Shown: piece by piece, positions 53,164-61,691 of the stretch | Numbering within the stretch: the first letter of the stretch is position 1 | Layout: every line of letters starts with the position of its first letter | Source: an uncultured Acetatifactor sp. | GTDB lineage: Bacteria > Bacillota > Clostridia > Lachnospirales > Lachnospiraceae | Assembly (NCBI GenBank): GCA_910583845.1 | Contig: CAJUAB010000004.1 | Span: 172,662-236,661, forward strand | Direction of reading: 5' to 3' | DNA: 64,000 bases | Position numbers and translations under genes: made by a program | The notes under the pieces: generated by a model | Database searches by the model: none | The model's input: the letters and a program-made list of their open reading frames with translations, nothing else | Told to the model about the DNA's origin: nothing

Positions 53164-54456
53164 CTACTTACGTTTGCCCACCAGTTCTTCCGAGTACTGC
53201 TGTATCTCATTCATCTTACCCTTGTAATCAAAATCCGCATCGTTCAGCAGAGAGACATACAGGTTGTACCAGAGCTTGTCATTGATGTCGGACCACTCGG
53301 GGATATAATTGGCTGAGCGGGCGTATTCCATGGTGTAGGCGATGGTGTCCATGGCATCCGCTTTTCTGGGATTGATCTCCACGATATTATCCAGCGAATC
53401 CTTCACCGGCGGGGCGATCTTCCACTCAAAGAACGCCTGTGTCACCGCTTCCAGCGCCCGGTATGCCAGCTCGTTACCTTCCAGCGACTTGGCCATCACC
53501 GTGGACGCGGTCCAGTCAAAGCTCCAGGCCCCGCCGTCGTCACACATGGGCATGGGCGCATAGCCGATCTCAAACTGCTCGTCCTCATTCATGGCGGCAA
53601 TTTTCGTCTCAAAGTTGTCCTGCATGCCGCCGAAGTACATAGCCACTCTCTGCTTTTCAAACCACACATTGTTGTCGCCCAGGCTGGCCACCTCCGCGTA
53701 TCGGGGGCTGAGATTTTCTTTCACTATGGTGTGCAGATACCCCATACCCTTCTGCGCCGCTTCGGAGCCAAGCAGAATCGTCTGCCCGTCCGCGGCAATG
53801 ATATCTCCGCCTCCCGCCCATATAAAGGTCTCAATATTGGGCCAGCCGTCCACCACGGTTCCGTAGACTGTGTTTCCGTTGTACTGCTTCCCGCTGAACG
53901 CCCGGCATACGTCCAGAAATTCCTCCCAGGTCCAGTCGTCCGTCGGATCGGGCATGGCAACACCAAGCTCCTGAAACATATCCTTGTTGTAATAGACGAT
54001 CAGCGGATTGGCGATCCAGGGAAGCCCCCAGTAAGAACCGTCGTACATGGCGGACGCGATCACGCCCTCGTAATACAGATCCGGCGTCAGAACCTGACTG
54101 TTTTCAAACTGCTGGGAGATGTCCGCCAGCGCGCCCATCTGCGCGTATTTGGATATCAGCTCCTGTGTCATCCAGAAAAAATCGGGACAGTTCTTTGCCG
54201 CGATCTTCGTGGAAATCTTCACATAATAGTCGGAGGGAATGCTCAGAACCTCAATCTTAAATTCTCCGTTGGCCTCGGCATTCACCTTGTCAATGATGGC
54301 CTGGAACTCTTCCAGCTCCGTGCCCGCCGCCCATGTGGCGAAAGTGAATGTGTTTTTGTCCTTTTCCGCCTCTCCGCAGCCGGACAGAAGCCCCGTCAGC
54401 ATTGCCAGCACAAGCGTAAGTCCCAGTGTCTTCCTGACCGATAACATCTTTTTCAC
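53164..54456 (-). CDS. Sugar ABC transporter substrate-binding lipoprotein
   Basis: The start is the GTG at 54456: GGGAGGAG lies 6 nt before it, while the upstream ATG at 54543 lacks one. The 430-aa protein has a lipobox LLSGC (Cys27) and the extracellular solute-binding (family 1) fold: FTFATWAAGTELEEFQ, VYYNKDMFQELGVAMP and PMCDDGGAWSFDWTAS. It binds a poly- or oligosaccharide outside the cell and hands it to the two permeases. It is the first gene of the operon, with the promoter at 54512-54539. Confidence 0.93.
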   Translation of the reverse strand: MKKMLSVRKTLGLTLVLAMLTGLLSGCGEAEKDKNTFTFATWAAGTELEEFQAIIDKVNAEANGEFKIEVLSIPSDYYVKISTKIAAKNCPDFFWMTQELISKYAQMGALADISQQFENSQVLTPDLYYEGVIASAMYDGSYWGLPWIANPLIVYYNKDMFQELGVAMPDPTDDWTWEEFLDVCRAFSGKQYNGNTVYGTVVDGWPNIETFIWAGGGDIIAADGQTILLGSEAAQKGMGYLHTIVKENLSPRYAEVASLGDNNVWFEKQRVAMYFGGMQDNFETKIAAMNEDEQFEIGYAPMPMCDDGGAWSFDWTASTVMAKSLEGNELAYRALEAVTQAFFEWKIAPPVKDSLDNIVEINPRKADAMDTIAYTMEYARSANYIPEWSDINDKLWYNLYVSLLNDADFDYKGKMNEIQQYSEELVGKRK

Positions 54457-54484
54457 TTTACTCCTCCCTGCCTTTCTCTTTTCA

Positions 54485-54630
54485 TTTTGTAACTTTACAT
54501 TTTGTAAGTTTATAATACCACATCTGGTAGATAAGTCAAGCATTTATTTGCAATTTGTACATTTGAATAACTTTTACGTCCTCTATTCTAACATAATGCA
54601 CAATTTCGGAGTGGTTTTGTAACTGTACAA
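54485..54630. promoter_or_regulatory. Two operator-like sites flanking the sugar operon promoter
   Basis: TTTTGTAACTTTACA (54485-54499) and TTTTGTAACTGTACA (54615-54629) are identical in 14 of 15 bases. The second extends to TTGTA-ACTG-TACAA (54617-54630), an inverted repeat. They lie about 130 bp apart on either side of the promoter, a layout suited to repression by looping. The LacI protein at 43.8 kb is a candidate, not proven. Confidence 0.6.
54512..54539 (-). promoter_or_regulatory. Promoter of the sugar ABC/glycan operon
   Basis: On the minus strand TTGACT (54534-54539) and TATTAT (54512-54517) are 16 bp apart, about 55 nt before the GTG start. Confidence 0.65.
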
Positions 54631-54647
54631 TATATTTTTGATCTATT

Positions 54648-54720
54648 GATTCCGCGTACAAATATACTGATAGCAATATTGGTGCTATGTTGTATTCCAG
54701 CTTTATATGTGGACGGAATC
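54648..54720. repeat. Imperfect 73-nt inverted repeat with inner hairpin
   Basis: GATTCCG (54648-54654) pairs with CGGAATC (54714-54720), and the arms continue as ACA/TATA-type pairs over about 17 bases. Inside, ATAGCA (54670-54675) pairs with TGCTAT (54683-54688). It has no T-run. The remaining part of 54457-54857 has only the sites listed separately and no gene. Confidence 0.55.
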
Positions 54721-54784
54721 TATTCTCTGACTAATGATCGCGTAATGAACACCATTAGCCATATTCCGCGAGACCCCATCTTTA

Positions 54785-54827
54785 TAAAAAGGGCGGAAGC
54801 AGCCTTGCGCAAAGCCGTCTCCGCCCT
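54785..54827 (-). terminator. Terminator of the spore coat gene at 54858
   Basis: AGGGCGGA (54790-54797) pairs with TCCGCCCT (54820-54827), followed on the minus strand by TTTTTATAAAG. Confidence 0.8.
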
Positions 54828-54857
54828 GTTCCCCATGAGGCCGTCGGCCCCCGGATA

Positions 54858-55118
54858 CTAAATCGTATTGCTTGTAAAGAGATTTTTCACATGGGCCACT
54901 TCTTCCGCGGTGGCCTTGCTGGCGGGCACATAGTAGGATTTCTCACGGGCAATGCCGTACAGCTCCTCCTGGCTCTGCTCACAGGCATTGCGAAACTGCT
55001 TCAATGTCTGCTTGAGTTCCTTGTTCTCCGTCTGGGGAATCATCTCGGCGTAGCGAACCAGCTCCCCGTTGATCCCCGTCAAAGTATCTGCTACCATTGT
55101 CTTTTCCTGCATCTGCAT
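54858..55118 (-). CDS. Small spore-coat-type protein (CotF-like)
   Basis: The 86-aa helical protein (MQEKTMVADTLTGINGELV, NKELKQTLKQFRNACEQSQ, REKSYYVPASKA) has the pattern of CotF-domain spore proteins of Clostridia: two long helices and a YVPA motif near the end. AGGAGG lies 8 nt before the ATG. A second gene, 55260-55445, precedes it on the same strand. Related proteins are part of the outer spore coat; expression in the mother cell is expected but no sigma-E/K promoter was identified. Confidence 0.75.
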   Translation of the reverse strand: MQMQEKTMVADTLTGINGELVRYAEMIPQTENKELKQTLKQFRNACEQSQEELYGIAREKSYYVPASKATAEEVAHVKNLFTSNTI

Positions 55119-55259
55119 GGTCTGTTCCTCCTGATTTAAGTTCCGCCTGTTCCCTTCAGCCGCGCAATCCCATGACGGACATCCGGTTGCTCCGGGTGCC
55201 GGAAATTCCTCTGCGCGTTTTCCGGGAATCTACTGTCCTGAAGATCTTCCGTTTTGCGT

Positions 55260-55445
55260 TTACCCCAGAAACTTCATCAGCTGCTGCTTGTTCTGCATGG
55301 CTGACTGGGCGCCTTTCTCAAAAAACTGCTTGACCTGGGAATCCTGCGCCGCCTGGGCATATTCCTTCATCTTGCAGTGTGTGGTGTCATAACCGCCGAT
55401 CAGATGCCGCAGGTTCTGTAATTCAAGTTCCGAAATATTGGACAT
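55260..55445 (-). CDS. Small helical protein, partner of the spore coat protein
   Basis: The ATG at 55445 (MSNISELELQNLRHLIGGY) has AGGAGGG 5 nt upstream; the longer frame to 55490 does not. The 61-aa product is helical with HCKMKEYAQAAQDSQVKQF and ends KFLG. It precedes the CotF-like gene by about 140 nt. Pairs of this type appear in spore-forming Clostridia, as far as I recall. No further function can be given. Upstream, 55446-55672 holds no gene I can see. Confidence 0.72.
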   Translation of the reverse strand: MSNISELELQNLRHLIGGYDTTHCKMKEYAQAAQDSQVKQFFEKGAQSAMQNKQQLMKFLG

Positions 55446-55672
55446 GTCTTTCCCTCCTGTTTGAGCTTTGCCTGTTCCCTCCTGACACATTTCCTGCGAT
55501 CCACACCCGGCAGCCCGGATGTGATCCAGTGCGTCTTCCGGGAATATGCTGATTGTGAGTACCTGTTCCGCATATTAAAAACTGCGGGGTTGTATTCCAG
55601 AGATAGTATGTGTTCCTGAAAGATATCCTATGCGCGCAGAAAAAAATGGTTTTTTTCGAAGGGTAAAAATTT

Positions 55673-55713
55673 GCCTCCCTGACCATGCCCTTCACAGGCA
55701 TTATCAGGGAGGC
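55673..55713 (-). terminator. Terminator of the J-domain-like gene
   Basis: GCCTCCCTGA (55673-55682) pairs with TCAGGGAGGC (55704-55713), with an inner TGCC/GGCA pair. On the minus strand AAATTTTTACC follows. It lies 30 nt past the stop at 55743. Confidence 0.65.
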
Positions 55714-55742
55714 GTTCGTCAACTGTTCCCCTTTATTCAAAT

Positions 55743-58700
55743 TTATTTTTTCTGATTGTTTTTTTCATAGGAAAATTCACCGAATCCGCCTGTATGAACC
55801 ATCGGCAGCCCCATCTGCGGGATCAGCAGATCCAGACTGTCCCGGATTCTCAGCAGATCCCCATGAACCAGATACCCGGGAACTGTCCTGCCCCGGAAAA
55901 TGGTCTTCCGGTATTTCTTCCCCTCCGCTTCCAGATATTCCTTCACATCAGCCACCAGGTACTCCATGCCCTCCGTCCTGTCATCCTGATAGTACATCAT
56001 ATGCTCATCCCGGTCCCGGATCAGGCACAGGCGGCGTTCACGCCAGATACTTCCTCCCTCCCCGTCCGGCATCTCACAGCGCCACACGAGAGAGAGCCGG
56101 GCAAGCCTGCCCGCCAGATAATCCGCCAGAACTTTTTGCGCCAGGGCCTTGTCCTTCTCCCCGGTCTTCTCCTCCGTCTCCTGTCCCTCCAGATCCACAT
56201 AATTCACGGAAAACGGCAGCTGCGGGATATAAAAACGGTCAGGCAGCTGATTCCTGGCCTGCTCAGGCGGATATCCCCCGAACTGCCGCAAAGCCAGCCG
56301 ATACCTCTGCCTGGTCTCAAAGCGGTAAATCTGAGGCGCCCACATCATACTTGCGGGACGCGGATTGAGGGAGGCAATCTGCCCCAGAATATCCCCCAGC
56401 AAGCTCCTGATCAGACGCAGATTCTGGTGTACCAGATAGTCTGGCAGCATCCCCAGTCCAAAGGGCACATACGCCACCTCATCCGACTCCACCACCGCGT
56501 AGACCTCCGGCATACTCACCAGAGCATACCAGCTCTGATTTTTATGGTCAAAATAGAAACAGGCATACTGCTTTTTTTCTTTGAGGAACAGAAGACTCCT
56601 CTGTTCCCAGATCAGCTCCAGGCGATTGGCTTTATCCGCAAAATATTTCTCAAAAAGCTCCTTGACGATCTCCTGGGTAACCTGCCCTTCATCTACGGTT
56701 GTGGGAACATTCCACTGGTTTTGGAACTTAATCCGTTCCGGTAGCGCTTCCATATAGAGCGAGAGCGCCCTGTCCTCTCCCAGTTCCCGCAGAAGCCTCT
56801 GCCCCATCTGTACTGCGCTTTCCACGCTGGGCGCATTGTATGTGCCGCCCGGCAGAAACAGCTGCTGCTCCTCCGTCTCCTCATAGAGAACCAAATCGCC
56901 GCTTTCATAGATATCGCAGCCATACAACCTGATTTGGCCTTCCGCCTCTTTTTCCTGATACAAGGTGCAGATGGGCACATTGTCCTGGGCAAAGCGGCAG
57001 ATCTGTCCCGTGATACAGTCCGCGATGACGGGGACTGTCTTCGGCTCCAGGGGCAGAACGGACAGACGCCTGATCAGTTCCTCATAAATTTCCTGATGCG
57101 CCTCAAAAGCCGCGGCCGCTATGGGCACAAGCAGCCAGAACATTCCGTCATCCGCGATCTTTGCCAGTTCCTCCCCCGGGAATGGCGGGACCAGGGGGCT
57201 TTCCTCCTGTCCCCAAAGATATTCTATATGCCGTGGGTGAAAACGGATATAGAGCACATTGTCCCCAAAGCGAAGCCCTATGGGGTGATCGGCGTCAAAG
57301 CCGCCCTCCCCGGGGTCCGTCAGCCGCTTTCCCCACTCCGGCGAATAGGGCATATACCAGCCCAGATATTTCGGCAGAATCCAGGTTTCACGCAGCCCCT
57401 GGGCCAGATGAAACGCCACGTTCAGATAGTAGCGCAGCCAGGGTCTGTCATGCAGATCATATACCCCCCTGCGCAGAGGAGCCTGCGTATCCTCCCGGAA
57501 CTCTTCCTGTATCTTCTGATACTGCCTTGCCTGCTCAATCTGCTCCAGAATCTGCCTGGCGAAGGGAGCTTCCCTGTGGACACTGTAGTACTCCTGCAAT
57601 TTTTGCAGCAGATATTTCCCCCTGCTTCTGCTGGTCCAGTAGGGCAGAATCTGTGCTTCCACAAAGGCCTCATCCTGCAGGGCCAGAAGCACATCCTCCC
57701 GTTCAAAGAAAGCGTCCAGCGACGCCCGCTCCCGGGAGTCCTCCCCGTCATTACCATAGAAATACATCCCGCTGATTTCCTGCATCAACTGCATATAGTT
57801 GGCCCGGGGCTTCTCCAGAAGCTCCGGCACCCGGGCGGCCACAGCCTCCCGCAGTTCCCCGTACCACAGCTTGTCCCTGCCCATGGTGGCGCTCTCCAGA
57901 TGCAGATGGTTCCAGGGCACCTTGCAGACCCTGGCCGGAAGCTCTCTGCCGCCAAAAAAACGGGCAAGGAGCTTCAGAGACCTGGGGTGTCGCTGAGACA
58001 GCTCATACTGTCGGGAGTCCCGGATGGGCCTGTCCGATATATGATGGGGCAGATAACCGTCGATGATCTTTCCCAGCCGCAGCATGTCCCTGTCATCCCA
58101 GCTGCCCAGAGCCAGCACCAGCAGTTCCCGATAATCCCCGAATCCCGCTGCCAGCGCCGGATCATTCCCCTTAAAACGGGGAACGGAAGAAGCCGACACG
58201 GCAATCTCTCTGATTTCCTCTATACCGTCAAATATGGCGTTCTGCTCCATCTGGAGCGAAATCCCCACTCCCGTTTTGCGGCCCTGGAGGCCATAAGTGA
58301 TATAAAGCTCTGTCAGAAATTCCTGGCCGGGAGGAAAAGCCTCCTGATTCTCCCGGACTACCTCCAGCATCAGCTCCGCGAATGCCTTCTCCCGATAGCC
58401 CTCCAGGAAAACCTCCGAATGAAAATAATCCGACCAGGCAGTCCTGTCTTTTCTGCGTTTGCCGGTGTAGAGTTCCCGGAACTGCCTTATGCCCTCGCTG
58501 TCCCGGAAGGGATTTTCTTCTGTGAAATCCCAGCGAAAGCCCTGAGATGAGTCGGCTGTTCCCCGGCTGCTCTCCCTGTGCCCGTTTCCTGAACCGTTCT
58601 CCCCTGTATCCGCCGTGCCGTGGCTTCCGCCGCTTCCATTGTCTCTTCTGTCCCGGCTGTCCTGCTCCTCTGTACTGCTCCGTCCTGCCGTCTCTCCAGC

Positions 58701-59099
58701 GCTCCGCTCCGCGGTTCCCCTTGAGCCTGTTGTTTCTTCGGCCTCCTGCTCCGCGGTGCCTCTTTGGCCTGTTGTATTTCCGGCGCTCTGCTCCGCGACA
58801 TCTCTTTGGCCTGTTGTTTCTTCGGCGCTCCGCTCCGCGGCGTCTCTTGGGCCTGTCGTTTCCCCGGCGCTCCCATGATCTGACACAGGTCTGCTCATCC
58901 TGTCTCCGCTGCCGCCCGCAGGGTCTTGCGATCGTTCCCGGACATAGGCAAGCGCCGCTTCATAAGCCTCCCTGACCCGGAGGAACTCCTGCGGATGTTC
59001 CTCCGGGTTATAGATCCTGGCCTGCGTTGCATAAGCTCTCCTGACGGCCCGTTCATCCTGGGTCGGCTCAATCCGTAAAATATCCCACATCCAATCCAT
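55743..59099 (-). CDS. Large protein with degenerate J-like N-terminal domain, partner of Hsp70-like gene
   Basis: The ATG at 59099 (MDWMWDILRIEPTQDERAV) is preferred; no site supports the earlier one. The 1118-aa protein starts with a J-domain-like helix set (WDILRIEPT, RRAYATQARIYNPEEHPQEF, LRVREAYEAALAY), in which the usual HPD is replaced by NPE, so Hsp70 stimulation may differ. A low-complexity linker of five 14-residue repeats (ETTGQRDVAEQSAG-like, about residues 80-145) follows. The remaining roughly 900 residues are rich in beta-strands and aromatic residues, without a family I can name. No membrane helix is seen. It follows the Hsp70-like gene by 63 nt. Confidence 0.75.
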   Translation of the reverse strand: MDWMWDILRIEPTQDERAVRRAYATQARIYNPEEHPQEFLRVREAYEAALAYVRERSQDPAGGSGDRMSRPVSDHGSAGETTGPRDAAERSAEETTGQRDVAEQSAGNTTGQRGTAEQEAEETTGSRGTAERSAGETAGRSSTEEQDSRDRRDNGSGGSHGTADTGENGSGNGHRESSRGTADSSQGFRWDFTEENPFRDSEGIRQFRELYTGKRRKDRTAWSDYFHSEVFLEGYREKAFAELMLEVVRENQEAFPPGQEFLTELYITYGLQGRKTGVGISLQMEQNAIFDGIEEIREIAVSASSVPRFKGNDPALAAGFGDYRELLVLALGSWDDRDMLRLGKIIDGYLPHHISDRPIRDSRQYELSQRHPRSLKLLARFFGGRELPARVCKVPWNHLHLESATMGRDKLWYGELREAVAARVPELLEKPRANYMQLMQEISGMYFYGNDGEDSRERASLDAFFEREDVLLALQDEAFVEAQILPYWTSRSRGKYLLQKLQEYYSVHREAPFARQILEQIEQARQYQKIQEEFREDTQAPLRRGVYDLHDRPWLRYYLNVAFHLAQGLRETWILPKYLGWYMPYSPEWGKRLTDPGEGGFDADHPIGLRFGDNVLYIRFHPRHIEYLWGQEESPLVPPFPGEELAKIADDGMFWLLVPIAAAAFEAHQEIYEELIRRLSVLPLEPKTVPVIADCITGQICRFAQDNVPICTLYQEKEAEGQIRLYGCDIYESGDLVLYEETEEQQLFLPGGTYNAPSVESAVQMGQRLLRELGEDRALSLYMEALPERIKFQNQWNVPTTVDEGQVTQEIVKELFEKYFADKANRLELIWEQRSLLFLKEKKQYACFYFDHKNQSWYALVSMPEVYAVVESDEVAYVPFGLGMLPDYLVHQNLRLIRSLLGDILGQIASLNPRPASMMWAPQIYRFETRQRYRLALRQFGGYPPEQARNQLPDRFYIPQLPFSVNYVDLEGQETEEKTGEKDKALAQKVLADYLAGRLARLSLVWRCEMPDGEGGSIWRERRLCLIRDRDEHMMYYQDDRTEGMEYLVADVKEYLEAEGKKYRKTIFRGRTVPGYLVHGDLLRIRDSLDLLIPQMGLPMVHTGGFGEFSYEKNNQKK
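58670..58870 (-). repeat. 42-bp tandem repeat inside the J-like gene
   Basis: About five units encode ETTGxRxxAExSAx. Units differ by several bases, so the array is not a recent expansion. Confidence 0.7.
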
Positions 59100-59162
59100 C
59101 TGTCCTGTCCCCTCCTGAAATAGAACCCGTCCGCTGCCCGTTTTGTACAAACGCGCTCCGGA

Positions 59163-61106
59163 TCATCTTACACCAAACACAGAATCCCATGCCCGTTCCA
59201 ACGCGTTCAGCCGGGTCCTGGCATAGCCTCTGACCTTCTTGAGCTCAATAGGACTTCCCTCCCTGATCGCATACCTGTACGCGTCCAATATCCTGGCCAC
59301 TTCCTCCCGCTCACTGCCCAGCAATTCCTCGTACAGGCGCTCCGCCTTTGCCATCAGCAGATGGTCCTCCTCGCTTCCCGATGCCACATAGCGCAGCTTC
59401 TTAAGTTCTGCCACCTTTTCCTGCACTTCCTCCTCGGAGAGCTGCACATGGGGATTCATAATGACCGTCTCCCTCCTGTCCCCGCCGCTGCTCTCCGCGT
59501 CCACATGCAGAATGCCATTGATATCATAGGCAAAGGTCACAAAAACGGAATGCTTTCCGGCAGGGCCGGCGGGCACACGCACGGTAAGCTCTCCCAACTG
59601 CCGGTTCTCCGAGGCATAATATCCTTCCCCCTGATAGATCCGCAGTCTGATATGCGTCTGATTGTCGCTCAATGTGTAGAAGGTTTCACTGCGGCTCACG
59701 GGGAGCATGCTGCTTCTGGCAATCATGGTGGCCATATGAGGATTCTGGTCCTTCACATCATTACACACGGCGATACCCAGGGAAAAAGGGCATACATCCG
59801 TCATCACCATATCCCGGAGTTCCTCCCGACGGCTTTTGATACCTGCGCAAATCCCGGCCCCCTCCGCCACCATATAGTCCGGATTGCCTGCCACCACCGG
59901 ACGCCTGCCCATAAGTTCCTCCAGATAGTCGCCCAGCACCGCCAGTCGCGCTGATCCCCCCACCAGCACCACATCGTCCAGCTTGTCCGGAGTCAGATGG
60001 CTGTCGCGGACCGCCCGGATAATCACTGACTTGATCCTCTCCAGATATGGCTGACAAATCTCCCGCAGAAGTTTCCTGGACAACTCCATCTCATAGGGCC
60101 GGTCCAGTGTCAGGCAGAGCCTGGGCAGCCTGTATTTGCCGTTCTCCCCATATGTACCCTTCCGGGAGAACGGAATTTCACTCATCTCCCGGGAGAAGGT
60201 GGATTCCGCCTCCGGCTCTTGAGAAAATCCCGGCACCGCCCCTTGGGACGAGCCTGCTGCCGTCTCCTGCCCTTGGGAAAGTCCCGGCCCTGCCCCTTGG
60301 AACAAGCCTGCTGCCGACTCCGGCTCTTGGGAAAGTCCCGGCCCTGCCCCTTGGGATGAGCCTGCTGCCTCCTCCGGTTCCCGGGACAAGGCTTTCTTGG
60401 CAGCCTCAGCCTGGTAGAGCAGCGCTTCCCTCTGTTTCACCGGCAGCGCCTCAAAATTCAGAGAATGTACCCGGCAAAAATACTCCGCGATGGCCCGGTC
60501 AATATCATCTCCTCCCAGCCGGTTATCGCCGGCGATGGCCACAATCTCGATAATATTTTCAAAGCACTCCACAATGCTCACATCCAATGTGCCCCCGCCA
60601 AAATCCAGAATCATCAATCTGCTGTCTCCGTATGTAACCCCCAGATTATAGCGAAGGGCCGCCGCCGAGGGCTCATTGATCAGCCGTTTCACCGGTATCC
60701 CTGCCAATTGAGCTGCCAGCTTGGTAGCGTTACGCTGGTTGTCATCAAAATAGGCGGGCACACTGATCACCGCCTCCTCGATCTCCTGCCCCAGATATGC
60801 TCTGGCCTCCTCGTACAGCTGCCTCAGAATCAGCGCCGACAGTTCATGGGGCAGAAAAACCCTGTCGCCCAAAAGAATTTCATGATCCGTTCCCATAAAT
60901 CGCTTAAAGGAGACTGCCGTCTGTGTCGGATGCAAAAGCAGCCGCTCCCTGGCCGCCGAACCGGTGAGAACGCTTCCGTCCTCCAGAACGCTCACCGCGC
61001 TTTTCGTCATGTACTCCCCTAGACTGTTGGGAATCAACTCCGTATGACCGTTTCTGTATACACAGGCCAGCGAGTTGGTGGTTCCCAGATCTATACCTAT
61101 CACCAT
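59163..61106 (-). CDS. Hsp70 family (DnaK-like) chaperone with repeat insertion
   Basis: The ATG at 61106 (MVIGIDLGTTNSLACVY) has GAGGGAGG 9 nt upstream. The 647-aa protein has the Hsp70 ATPase motifs: IGIDLGTTNS (phosphate 1), LILDFGGGTLDVS (phosphate 2) and DDVVLVGGSARL (adenosine). A substrate-binding domain (VCPFSLGIAV, YYASENRQLGELTV) follows. About 65 residues (241-305) inside the ATPase domain are tandem 18-residue repeats of low complexity (GLSQEPESAAGLFQGAGP). The C-terminal lid is short. It is not the main DnaK, as no grpE or dnaJ is near; it is more like HscC-type proteins that act with a dedicated J partner. Confidence 0.88.
   Translation of the reverse strand: MVIGIDLGTTNSLACVYRNGHTELIPNSLGEYMTKSAVSVLEDGSVLTGSAARERLLLHPTQTAVSFKRFMGTDHEILLGDRVFLPHELSALILRQLYEEARAYLGQEIEEAVISVPAYFDDNQRNATKLAAQLAGIPVKRLINEPSAAALRYNLGVTYGDSRLMILDFGGGTLDVSIVECFENIIEIVAIAGDNRLGGDDIDRAIAEYFCRVHSLNFEALPVKQREALLYQAEAAKKALSREPEEAAGSSQGAGPGLSQEPESAAGLFQGAGPGLSQGQETAAGSSQGAVPGFSQEPEAESTFSREMSEIPFSRKGTYGENGKYRLPRLCLTLDRPYEMELSRKLLREICQPYLERIKSVIIRAVRDSHLTPDKLDDVVLVGGSARLAVLGDYLEELMGRRPVVAGNPDYMVAEGAGICAGIKSRREELRDMVMTDVCPFSLGIAVCNDVKDQNPHMATMIARSSMLPVSRSETFYTLSDNQTHIRLRIYQGEGYYASENRQLGELTVRVPAGPAGKHSVFVTFAYDINGILHVDAESSGGDRRETVIMNPHVQLSEEEVQEKVAELKKLRYVASGSEEDHLLMAKAERLYEELLGSEREEVARILDAYRYAIREGSPIELKKVRGYARTRLNALERAWDSVFGVR
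60205..60385 (-). repeat. 54-bp tandem repeat inside the Hsp70-like gene
   Basis: About 3.5 units of 18 codons; CTTGGGAAAGTCCCGGCCCT occurs twice exactly 54 bp apart (60272 and 60326). The units keep the reading frame. Confidence 0.75.
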
Positions 61107-61474
61107 GCTAAACACCCTCCCTCATCCTGCTGTTTCGCTTTCCCTGTCAACACTCTGCTTCCCGCAAATGCAAAGCCATATTTTCTTATCTTCTCCTTTG
61201 CAATTCCTCTGCCTCGCAGCTCAGACGCGTATCTTTTGTTCTCTATCTGTTCCAATGCTGACGCTACCGCATTTTCCAGCGTTTCTCCCCTTCCCTCGTG
61301 GACCGCCTTAAACTCTATCACAAACGCATCGTCATTCGCGCTCATTGGTTCCAGCATAATGTCATACCGCCCCAACCCGCTCTCCTTGTTGGACAGCGTC
61401 TTATCCACGTAAAAATTATTTCTTTCCCGCATCTTCTCAAAATCCTGCCGTCCAATGCTCACTGTCCTTGGCAT
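61100..61474 (-). pseudogene. AAA-ATPase-like/PD-(D/E)XK protein with large in-frame deletion
   Basis: The start at 61474 has AAAGGAG 8 nt upstream. The first 25 residues (MPRTVSIGRQDFEKMRERN, FYVDKT) are the start of AAA-ATPase_like (PF09820-type) proteins of about 550 aa. Residues from SGLGRYDIMLEP on are the C-terminal PD-(D/E)XK part (AFVIEFKAV, EQIENKRYA, YGFAFAGSRV). The whole ATPase domain between is missing, yet the frame is kept, so a small protein of 124 aa could still be made. It overlaps the Hsp70 start by 7 nt. Confidence 0.7.
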
Positions 61475-61514
61475 ATAAGCGCTCCTTTCTGGCAACTCTC
61501 CCGGAAATGAACAA

Positions 61515-61691
61515 TCAGATCTGATGACGCACCACGCCATACTCATCGTCCAGCCGATAATAGGGGCAGGACTTCTGTGTATCCGTCAGGAAACGGACCA
61601 TCTCGTCCTCATCCAGATTCACAAGACAGTAATAACAATCATCCTCTTCCTCATATACATAATTGACACAGCTGTCACAACTTGACGTCAT
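61515..61691 (-). CDS. DUF6472 family small Cys-rich protein
   Basis: The 58-aa product begins at the ATG at 61691 (GAGGAG nearby) and has CDSCVNY, CYYCLVNLDEDEM and SCPYYRLDDEYG. The four or five Cys could hold one metal ion. It overlaps the rsmI stop by 4 nt (ATGA), so it is translationally coupled to that gene. I recall this as a conserved Lachnospiraceae family (DUF6472); its function is unknown. Confidence 0.8.
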   Translation of the reverse strand: MTSSCDSCVNYVYEEEDDCYYCLVNLDEDEMVRFLTDTQKSCPYYRLDDEYGVVRHQI

